Shown: positions 9,401 through 36,906 of the stretch, piece after piece
Position numbering within the stretch: the first letter of the stretch is position 1
Layout of the letters: the number at the start of each line of letters is the position of its first letter
NCBI RefSeq assembly: GCF_000002075.1
Contig: NW_004797314.1
Coordinates: 95,099 to 132,004, forward strand
Direction: 5' to 3'
DNA: 36,906 nucleotides
Source of the DNA: Aplysia californica
Taxonomy: Eukaryota; Mollusca; Gastropoda; Aplysiida; Aplysiidae
Made by a program: the position numbers and the translations under genes
The notes under the pieces: model-generated
Databases searched by the model: none
Told to the model about the DNA's origin: nothing
Seen by the model: only the letters and a program-made list of their open reading frames with translations

Positions 9401-11957
9401 GAAAGAAAAGAAGAAAGACCTAGGCTACGAGTGGCGCTCTCCACCTGCCCACCAAGTGACTGGATATGCTATGGGTTTAAGCAGAAAGAAACAGTGACAC
9501 CATAATTGCCAGGGAACAAGCAAGTCAGATAGACAGAATCGTACAGAGGGAAATGAAAGTGGTAGGGTCTACCATGCATGCCGTGACGCCCTCCAACCAC
9601 CCACAAATAAACTTTGCGAGTGGAAATTTGAGTATGGAAAAGCACGTATGCACAACAACGGTAGTGCAACGTAAAACAGATCGACAGAAACAACAGAGGG
9701 GAAAGAGAAGACGTACGACCTACGTGTTGCCTTTCAACCTGAGAGCGGAAACTTATTTCTTTACTAAAACACTAACAGCGACATAGATCTAATGATTCAC
9801 TGAAGACCCGCATTCTGGTCATTCGACGTGCTGCTGTTTTGGGCCGCTTTTAAAAAGAAGCCCAACTTTGTCAATAATCTGTCCCCGTAGTTTTATGCAC
9901 CCCGCACAATTTAGCAAAAAATGATCATTTTTTGCATAATTTCTTATTATTTTCCTTTATCATTCTTTAATAAACAGAACCACATAATTTCACATTTTTG
10001 GGCCCAGTTTGCATAATTTCAGAATTTTTCTTGCTTAAAACGACGGGCACAGAATAATACATTTTCAGTTCTGCCTTATTTGTCCGAAACCTAAAAAGGC
10101 ACGCAACAAAATTCACATTACGAAATATGCAAATTCGTATTTCAGATTTAGGCTATGGTGCAAAATGTCGTCCAATTTTGCCTTTCGTCTGCTGATCTGA
10201 CATATCATTACCACAAAATTACAAAGTTCATCTGCTCAGTATCTAGTTTTGGGAAATTTGACGAAAATATTTTTTAGTTTCACAGCATTTTAAGCTTTTC
10301 GGGTGCAATTCTTTGAATATCTTGATAAAGACTCAGAACAATCTTTCGATCTGATAGAGCAGATATAGATTGAGCATTTATTGTCTGACTTCGTGGTTTT
10401 TAATAACTCAAAACGGCCAAAAACGTCAGATAGAACTTTATAATTCTGAGGTAGCGATATCGCCCTACAAAGTACTGGCATGAACATGGAATGTGTTAGA
10501 TATGGTTCCTTAAAGGCTGAATAAAAAAATAAAAGAAAGGATATTGCTGACAGTTTATCGGTGAGAGACAGACTACTGAAGGTGACCATATTTTCGTGAA
10601 ATAGTTTAAATATAATGTAAGTTCTGAGGGTTAAGTATGGCAAGTATACATAATCTTCACGTGCTTGTAGTTGTAGGCAAAATCGTCAGTGTACATCTTT
10701 TCCTTTTGAAGACACTACCCTGAGGAGACAAGAAACCATGTCTGTGGCATTGTTTGTGTACGTGCTGTATACTGTATAGTTTGATATTAAACGTATAGAA
10801 ACGTTTAGTAAGTAGTAAAACGGAAACTATTTTTATTATCCATTTAGGAATACAAGTATGTTGTAACTTATGAAATTTAAAATATTCTGCGTACTGTGTA
10901 TGCAACATTGTTGCCTAAATTTTGAGTAAGTGATAGTACAATATAATACAAGACATGTTTTGATTTTCCCTTCGTATTTGCTTTTGATCTTTCCTAGGTG
11001 CTCGTTGCAGCTGGGGCTCTTCTGAACCTGCGCGACATCTTCGGGAACACCGCCTGCCACTACGCGGCGCAGAGCGACCGTCGCCACATGCTAGACATCC
11101 TGCTACACATGGGCGCCACCATCAACGCTCAAGATATCTCGGGCAAGACGCCGCTCATGAAAGCCGCCATCTACAACAGAATTCACTGCGCTTCCCGCAT
11201 AATGAGAATCAACGCAGAGCACAACATTTCTGACAACAACAACGAGACAGCGTTGCATTTCGCTGCGAGACACGGTGCCTCTGAAATTGTTCAGGACTTG
11301 CTTGCTGTTGGGAGGTGTTCCCAGTTCGTAGTGAACGTATGGGGCAGCACGCCGCTGATGCAAGCGGTGGAAAATAAGTGCACACAAGTCGTGCGAGTTC
11401 TCATGCAAGACAGCTGTAAGGTTTTAGTGGCAAAGAACACCGGCAAAGAAACAGGATTTCAGTTAGCTTTTAGAAAAGGAAATCCCAACATCATAGAGAC
11501 TATGCTGCTTGAAATCTTGGGGTCTGTGTCAAACACGCTATTAATGATGAGGACACACGATTGGGATTTCTCGGAATACACCAAAGCTTTGAGCGAAGCT
11601 TCTGGGAAAGAAGTCAGTCTGTTTCAGCTGGCGGTTCATATTCACTCGTTCCCAGTGTGTAAAGCGCTTATGAAGTTCGGGTATGCTGACCATAGAACTC
11701 GTGGTGAATTGATCCAACACGTTGAGAGTTTGGGAGACACTGAGTCGCAGGAAATCAACGATGTTTTAGCTTTATTGGCGGGGTTCCGGGAGAAACCTTC
11801 CCTCAAACATCTTTGTCGACAAACTGTGCGTCGATCCATGGAAACAAATCTGTTAAAGAAGATCCAGTCCCTTACAGACCTCCCAGTGCCTGTTCTCGAG
11901 TACCTCTCTTTGAAGAAAGAGTTTGAGGACGTTACAGCAGAATTGAACACATCGTGA
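6380..11957 (+). CDS. Ankyrin repeat and SOCS box (ASB-like) protein, three coding exons
   Basis: Coding exons are 6380-6493, 8352-8582 and 10998-11957, all joined in phase 0, giving 434 residues. Ankyrin repeats run through most of the protein. Cores are visible near residues 65-71 (NSPMHLA), 99-105 (RTPLHIA), 131-139, 164-172 (GKTPLMKAA), 197-205 (ETALHFAA) and 231-239 (GSTPLMQAV). The first repeat helix pair crosses the exon 1/2 join (LYDAIACNDRTQ then VRLLLSHH), and another repeat crosses the exon 2/3 join. Both joins are therefore well supported. Residues about 383-420 look like a SOCS box: an elongin-B/C-type segment with LCRQTVRRSM, then a Cullin-5-type box LPVPVLEYL. By family knowledge, ASB proteins are substrate receptors of Elongin-BC/Cullin-5 E3 ubiquitin ligases, with the ankyrin stack binding the substrate. 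The particular ASB orthologue and the substrate are not recognised. The 5' UTR and promoter are not defined, and extra upstream non-coding exons are possible. Confidence 0.85.
6703..6790 (-). mobile_element. SINE S1 3' fragment, minus orientation
   Basis: Plus-strand TATGCCCCCATCGACACAAC followed by GTAGATGATTTAGGAGG is the reversed S1 3' end. It lies head-on to the plus-oriented S1 copy at 6872-7035, forming an inverted SINE pair in intron 1 of the ASB-like gene. Confidence 0.55.
6872..7035 (+). mobile_element. SINE S1, plus orientation
   Basis: Begins with the A-box-like GTGGTGTAGTGGTTGGCAC and continues through the body AGCCCAGGTCGGCC. It ends ATGATCTAAACCATGTCTAC and a G-rich tail, as expected for S1 on the plus strand. 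Confidence 0.65.
8352..8582 (+). CDS. ASB-like gene, coding exon 2
   Basis: The acceptor is TTTCAG and the donor GTACCT, with 77 codons in phase 0 at both ends. The exon encodes two full ankyrin cores (NSPMHLATYYGNEQMLRFFI and RTPLHIAVMNNR). It is GC-richer than the surrounding introns and open throughout, as expected for real coding sequence. Confidence 0.88.
8807..9000 (-). mobile_element. SINE S1, near full length, minus orientation
   Basis: Plus-strand TTTTTACGCCCCCACCGACA, CAATGTAGATCATTTATGAG, GGCCAACCCAGGCTAAGAGG and, at the head end, CTGTTACACCACAGACTT. It lies in intron 2 of the ASB-like gene. Confidence 0.65.
9093..9369 (+). mobile_element. hAT-like DNA transposon relic with transposase C-terminal fragment
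   Basis: The ends are similar inverted repeats, CAGGGCCAGACTAATAGG at the left and CAGGGGCCCGCTTGGGAGG read inward from the right; CAGGG is a common hAT start. The plus strand in between reads ...RELDFSDIIRDFVARKPRR..., which resembles the C-terminal tail of ZMYM/TTF-type hAT transposases. The catalytic region is absent. No 8-bp target duplication could be recognised, so the boundaries are uncertain. Confidence 0.45.
9790..10997 (+). other. Intron 2 of the ASB-like gene, 3' part: no gene seen
   Basis: AT-rich intron sequence without a recognisable gene. It holds a perfect 22-bp palindrome at 9914-9935 in an AT-rich CATAATTT-type stretch (about 9890-10120). The last 20 bases are the pyrimidine-rich acceptor tract of exon 3. 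Confidence 0.6.
10998..11957 (+). CDS. ASB-like gene, terminal coding exon with SOCS box
   Basis: The acceptor is TTTCCTAG. 319 codons run to a TGA at 11955-11957. The exon encodes the remaining ankyrin repeats, a less repetitive linker (residues roughly 275-380) and the C-terminal SOCS box (LCRQTVRRSM ... LPVPVLEYL). The first codon GTG is internal, not a start: it completes the repeat begun in exon 2. Confidence 0.9.
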   Translation: MLVAAGALLNLRDIFGNTACHYAAQSDRRHMLDILLHMGATINAQDISGKTPLMKAAIYNRIHCASRIMRINAEHNISDNNNETALHFAARHGASEIVQDLLAVGRCSQFVVNVWGSTPLMQAVENKCTQVVRVLMQDSCKVLVAKNTGKETGFQLAFRKGNPNIIETMLLEILGSVSNTLLMMRTHDWDFSEYTKALSEASGKEVSLFQLAVHIHSFPVCKALMKFGYADHRTRGELIQHVESLGDTESQEINDVLALLAGFREKPSLKHLCRQTVRRSMETNLLKKIQSLTDLPVPVLEYLSLKKEFEDVTAELNTS

Positions 11958-12009
11958 CAAAGGCACAGCACACATTTGCAGACAGTCTAAAGCAGAAATG
12001 CTGTGGTAA

Positions 12010-12070
12010 ATTAAACGAGGTTTCGGACCATCGTGTGATTCACTTTGGCGGAGCTTGAGAGAGCATTAAA
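12010..12070 (+). terminator. Candidate poly(A) signals of the ASB-like gene
   Basis: Two ATTAAA hexamers, at 12010-12015 and 12065-12070, lie 53 and 108 bases after the stop codon. The commoner AATAAA is not seen close to the stop. Which hexamer is used cannot be read from the sequence. Confidence 0.4.
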
Positions 12071-12153
12071 AATCTGTTTAAGAAAGGGCTTTTTGTATCT
12101 AAAACCTTATTTGTCTTGCACATTTTTCATTTGGTGACCGAGTGTGCATTACT

Positions 12154-12183
12154 ACCCCCCCCCCCCCCCCCCATTTTTTTTCA
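12154..12183. repeat. Poly(C)/poly(T) run
   Basis: A C-run followed by a T-run, just downstream of the ASB-like gene. It is low complexity with no gene. Confidence 0.9.
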
Positions 12184-12644
12184 AATTAAAAAATTACCAC
12201 GCGTGCCCCTCATTTTCCTACTCTGGCGAAAAAGTAAGCTTTTGCACACAACTCAAGTTATATCAAAAATATAAACTTTTACCAAAAGGCTGTACATTAC
12301 ATGCACTTGTACTTGTACTGCAGTAACTAAAGAAAACGAATGCAAAATCTGAGATCTCTCGGACGATCACTCATACTGCGACATCTCTCCCCCCCCCCCC
12401 CACCATAACCCCTCGTGCCCAACAGAAACATTTTCTTCCAGAACAAGACGCACATGGTAAAGGTATCGCAAGCATCTGGAGTAAGCCCCTCCACCTTTCG
12501 TCTACAGATGTACATCATGACATAAGACTGGTAACTAGAAGAACGTAGAAACAAATCACTCTAAAGCGATTACCTCCAACTTTGCCATTATACATGATAT
12601 AATTACACACTACTACGAGCGACTCTAAACCCGTCATAGCTATG

Positions 12645-12860
12645 TGTCCTGGCCTAGTGGTTAGGTTAATGGACTCGTCATTGTGAGATTTTGGGTTTGG
12701 GGGTTCAAGGATCAGCTCGGTCCAACATTGCGTCAGGAAAGGCACTTTTAATGAATTTGTTAAACTGGCTTGGTCCTATCGCAGATGGACTTTAAATTCG
12801 GAGCTCCTACCTCTTGAATAACATACCCTACAATGTTGCAAGAAGCGTTAAATTCTTACA
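12645..12860 (+). mobile_element. tRNA-derived SINE (family S2), plus orientation
   Basis: Starts GTCCTGGCCTAGTGGTTAGG (A-box-like). The B-box-like GGGGGTTCAAGGATC follows 45-50 bases later, then the body AGGAAAGGCAC. The head matches the minus copy at 936-1080, including TTGGGTTTGGGGGTTC. Confidence 0.7.
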
Positions 12861-12893
12861 ATTTCATGCTTTTGCTAAAGTTTTTAGTTTTTG

Positions 12894-13055
12894 TAAGTTT
12901 TACGGCACTTGCAACACAATATGGTCATATAAGTGCTGAAGATTAGAGGTGTTACAAGAGAGTAACAAACTCAAAAAAGGAGGAGAGATCAGGACGATGG
13001 ATGTTTGATAGGAGAGAAAGAGCAAACCACACCATCACACCTGCCAACCACCCAC
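12894..13055 (+). repeat. Dispersed repeat R1, copy 4
   Basis: Plus-strand copy with AGTTTTACGGCACTTGCAAC, AAGTGCTGAAGATTAGAGG and GTTACAAGAGAGTAACAAAC, ending CTGCCAACCACCCAC. It is one of the best preserved copies and directly follows the S2 SINE. Confidence 0.85.
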
Positions 13056-13430
13056 TGCTAAAGTAGGTCTTCTTGTACCTTCCCTTCATATTATGTGGAA
13101 GATGTCAAGCAGTTGAACGCTTTCTTAAACAATTTTTGAAAAGTGATTTAATTTTCTTGTAGTGACACATAACATCCCCAACAGGCATTCTCAGAAAGTA
13201 TTATGTCAATTAGAGTTAGTAATAAAGAAAAAATATTTGGTCTAACCCTTCTAACCGTCTTCTTCATTTTTTGAATAATAAAATTGACTTCGCTTCGGAA
13301 GATAGAAGTCAAATCCAGCAGTATACAAAAAAGTCATCTTAATACTGGAAAATGTTTTTATCTGAAATATATTATGCAGCATCCACTAAATTTCAAATTA
13401 GATCTTTTTCAGACATACATGTACTGATGT

Positions 13431-13575
13431 CTGTGGTATAGCAATTACGCACTTTGCTGTCCTACGCAGGAGACCCGAGTTTGATTCATGAGAGGGGAGA
13501 AATTTTTTATCGAGGATTGTATCTGTCTCTCTGCTGAGACGTTGTATTCAATAAGTTGGCCCAGACTGGCAGGAT
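13431..13575 (+). mobile_element. SINE S1, plus orientation
   Basis: Head TGTCTGTGGTATAGCAATTA, then the B-box-like GACCCGAGTTTGATTCATG, then TCTGCTGAGACGTTGTATTC and TGGCCCAGACTGGCAGG. The 3' end is shortened. Confidence 0.6.
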
Positions 13576-13799
13576 TGGAAGACTCCCTTCTAAATAAAAA
13601 CTAAATTGCTTAAAAACACCTACGTAGAAAAAAAAAAAAAACCCATGTAAAAATAGGTTGTAGTAATTTAGGGCTGGAATTGTTTAGTTTTCCTTTGCAA
13701 ACTCAGTCCATTTTAAACAGATGGTTTGTGATGTTTCATTAGTTATGAATCACGAGTATAACTTACTCCCAACATTTCTAGATAAAAAAAATGTAATTG

Positions 13800-13975
13800 T
13801 TTATCCCCCCATTGACAGTTTAGATCTTTTAAGAGGCCATTTGCTTTGACTGGAGACTGGTCAAGGCCAATCCATGCAGAGAGGGATACAGCATCCCGCT
13901 TGAGTTATAGTAAAAAAAAAAAGTATCCCTGCTCGGGAGGAAACTCAGGTCTACAGCACCACACCACAGAAGCCA
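13800..13975 (-). mobile_element. SINE S1, minus orientation
   Basis: Plus-strand TTTATCCCCCCATTGACAG, AGGCCAATCCATGCAGAGAG, GGAAACTCAGGTCTACAGC and CACCACACCACAGAAG. An A-run interrupts the body. It is the second S1 copy within 600 bases and lies in the opposite orientation to the first. Confidence 0.6.
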
Positions 13976-14685
13976 TATTTTTCTAGATGGTTCTACAAGT
14001 AAATCCAACAAACTCATCATATCAACAGAATGGTGGTCCAATCCAAAGAAGAAAGGAAAAGAAAGGCAAGATGAGAAATCCAGAAATTAAACAGAAGGAT
14101 GTGTGATTCACACTGAGACAATTTCCACAGTGTTTCTTAAACTAAACCCATATGGCTTCTTCTTCTTAACAAAAGTCCTACATTTCGTTTTGTTGGCATT
14201 AAACACCTAAATAGGCACAAACAGGACTATTTAAAATAAGGAGAATTTCCTCCCCTATCAGGAAGAGTATTTAGAAAGAGTATTTGTACTATTTGGTCTC
14301 AGAATTTTCACACGTTGGCTATAATTGTACAAAACTGCTACTGCAGCTATGCCTTTTCAAAACAGAAATATTTTGATTCTAAAAAGACACCCCCCTCCCC
14401 CCAAAAAGTAGATGTACATTAGATTTTTCTCACAAACACAGAACCTGGACAAACCCAAGCTGTGGCTCAGCTTGTTCTTCTGAAGATCTTCATGTACATT
14501 TATCAAAAAGCCAAATTATTTCTGGTGTAGATAAGGCACACATTTGTAAAGTAGCCAGTCTTAGAGAGAAATGATCACAATTTTTTTCCTTTTGGTAAGG
14601 AACTTTGTAAGAACATAAAAAAAACAGAGTTACAACTGCAACTTCTTTCTTTTACCCTGAATCATCTCCAGCCTTTAGTTTTATT

Positions 14686-14854
14686 AAGAGTTTTACGGCA
14701 CTTGCAACACAATGAGGTTATCTAAGTGATGAAAATTAGAAGAAGTGATACAAGAGAGTAACAAACACAAAAAAGACGGAGAGGAGATAAGGACAAAGGA
14801 TGTTTGATGGGAAGGAAAAATCAAACCACACCTGAGCACATGCCAACCACCCAC
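14686..14854 (+). repeat. Dispersed repeat R1, copy 5
   Basis: Plus-strand copy with AGTTTTACGGCACTTGCAAC, GAGAGTAACAAACACAAAAA and GAGGAGATAAGGACAAAGG, ending TGCCAACCACCCACC. Confidence 0.85.
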
Positions 14855-15498
14855 CAACACAGAGTCTGGTTGAGGGCAAAGGAGGTTGATTTTCAAACTG
14901 ACATATGCTGTCATCTAATGGTAGTAATAAGTCAAAAGCTTCAAAAGGCAACTAGACAAAGGATTGCACCTCATTCTTGTGACACGTCAGTAGACTCGTA
15001 GACGAAGAGGTATTGACATAAAAGAAGAAAAATGACATTACAAAAAAATTCTGTAAAAAGCAGTTTTGGTGGCCAATAGTAGCATTTATTTGTTTACAAC
15101 AAGGGCATCACTGCTTTCAGCCTTGCTATGGCTCAGACTTTCATAAAGGAGCAAAAGAAAAATCCCCAGAGAACAATGTAAGAGACATGCTACGTATAAT
15201 TTTCTGAATACCAGCCTCATTACAAAAAAAAATCTTATTTAATAAACCCTGCCGCCTCTTCCCCCCCAAAAAACAACAACAAAAACCCCCAAATAAAACA
15301 TAAGAATGAAATACCCCCCTCACAACATAAACAAACTAGAACTTTATAGTCATGTCAAGAAAATCTTACTTTTGGTAACACGCCCCCCCCCTCACCCAGC
15401 AATATGCGTGTCAGTGACTAAGATATTATTTTCATAAAGAATCTCGCATCACCTGTTCCAGAGACAAGATTGAAAAAACCTAAACTTTTATGTTTATG

Positions 15499-15504
15499 TT
15501 TATT
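15499..15504 (-). terminator. Candidate poly(A) signal of PSMD11
   Basis: AATAAA on the minus strand, about 245 bases after the stop codon. It is the nearest canonical hexamer seen, giving a short 3' UTR. The two convergent genes would then be separated by about 3.4 kb of repeat-bearing DNA. Confidence 0.5.
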
Positions 15505-15749
15505 TCCAAAAGGACACACAATTATCCTATAAAGGGGTCATCATGATAAATAACAATACCAATTTAAATGAAATAGCACAAGTATGTATCAAATAAGAGA
15601 TGCTGCAAAACAGTGCGATGAACATGGGTCTTTATCTCAGTACCGCCAAAAAAAAAGTCCATGAAATAAAAATATCATTATGTCACAGACTGAAAATTAT
15701 ATACACAGCAAATGTCTATAGAGGGATGTGCTAGACAGAAAGATGATCA

Positions 15750-36573
<20,824 letters not shown>

Positions 36574-36812
36574 GTTGAGAGCAAGTTGTTGTTGTGAAAT
36601 CAATCGAGGTGATAAAAGTATCACCCAATTTATTTTGACTGAAAAGTATAAACTCAAATAAGCAGACATAAGCCTATGTTCTTCACGCACTCGCAAGAGC
36701 AGTATCAGAATAAATAAAAATGTTTTAAGGGAATGAAAATTTACTTTAATAATTTATTCTTCTCTCTGAACTGCCAATTCTCTTGTAAGATACTTTCCTA
36801 AAGTAGTATCTA
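36574..36812 (-). promoter_or_regulatory. Presumed PSMD11 5' UTR and proximal promoter
   Basis: This is the stretch between the PSMD11 ATG and the distal TATC microsatellite. No TATA box at a plausible place and no strong CpG island were seen. The start region reads CAACATGGCGGC, a YY1-like motif common at the starts of housekeeping genes. A small imperfect hairpin (GGTGATAC / TATCACC) lies at about 36605-36630. The transcription start was not located. Confidence 0.35.
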
Positions 36813-36822
36813 TCTATCTATC

Positions 36823-36906
<84 letters not shown>
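36813..36906. repeat. (TATC)n microsatellite
   Basis: A nearly uninterrupted TATC run that reaches the end of the window, about 240 bases upstream of the PSMD11 start codon. The preceding CTAAAGTAG resembles the end of a SINE/LINE tail that may have seeded it. Confidence 0.97.

Larger units (their letters stand above)
7750..9760 (+). repeat. Array of degenerate repeats R2 ending GCCCTCCAACCACC
   Basis: At least six diverged units sit in introns 1 and 2 of the ASB-like gene: about 7753-7860, 8030-8255, 8675-8805, 9005-9090 continued at 9380-9450, 9475-9605 and 9640-9745. Typical pieces are GAGAAGCAAATCGAC, ATCATTTAGTGCA, ACAGAGGGAAAGAGAAG and GTGGCGCCCTCCAACCACC. Layout and ending resemble R1, so the two may be divergent branches of one family. 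Exon 2 of the gene lies between units. Confidence 0.55.

Noticed and set aside
36574-36696. Upstream in-frame Met codons extending PSMD11 by about 41 residues
   Set aside because: Animal Rpn6 proteins start MAA at the chosen ATG and the length matches. The extension has no family similarity and is probably 5' UTR.

Overview
The window is nuclear DNA from an animal. It holds two intron-containing genes with GT-AG splice sites, plus abundant SINEs, LINE relics, short inverted-repeat DNA transposons and long CA, GA and TATC microsatellites. The repeat style (tRNA-derived SINEs, frequent TCTAGATCTAGA-type AT-rich motifs, C-runs followed by A-runs) resembles a mollusc, perhaps a gastropod. That placement is an inference from general appearance; the sequence carries no species-diagnostic marker. 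|| Layout: 1-6379 is repeat-filled upstream DNA with SINEs, a LINE relic, a Tc1/mariner-like MITE (1872-2381) and a compound GA satellite (5203-5748). 6380-11957 (+) is a three-exon gene for an ankyrin-repeat protein with a C-terminal SOCS box (ASB-like), 434 residues as assembled. 11958-15498 is intergenic and repeat-bearing. 15750-36573 (-) is a complete twelve-exon gene for the 26S proteasome lid subunit Rpn6/PSMD11, 420 residues as assembled, with every intron phase closing exactly. The two genes are convergent. || Intron 1 of PSMD11 (27999-36488, 8.5 kb) is the richest accessory region. It contains a SINE split by a 4.1-kb long-inverted-repeat DNA element (30547-34689). That element is flanked by a 9-bp target duplication and itself carries a nested 1.6-kb element (33022-34609) flanked by a 4-bp duplication. 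Hairpin-forming minisatellites lie on both sides, together with a 0.3-kb inverted-repeat element. || Both genes belong to ubiquitin-proteasome biology: a predicted Cullin-5 substrate receptor and a proteasome lid scaffold subunit. Nothing in the sequence shows that they are co-regulated. No CRISPR array, rRNA, functional tRNA or viral fossil was recognised.
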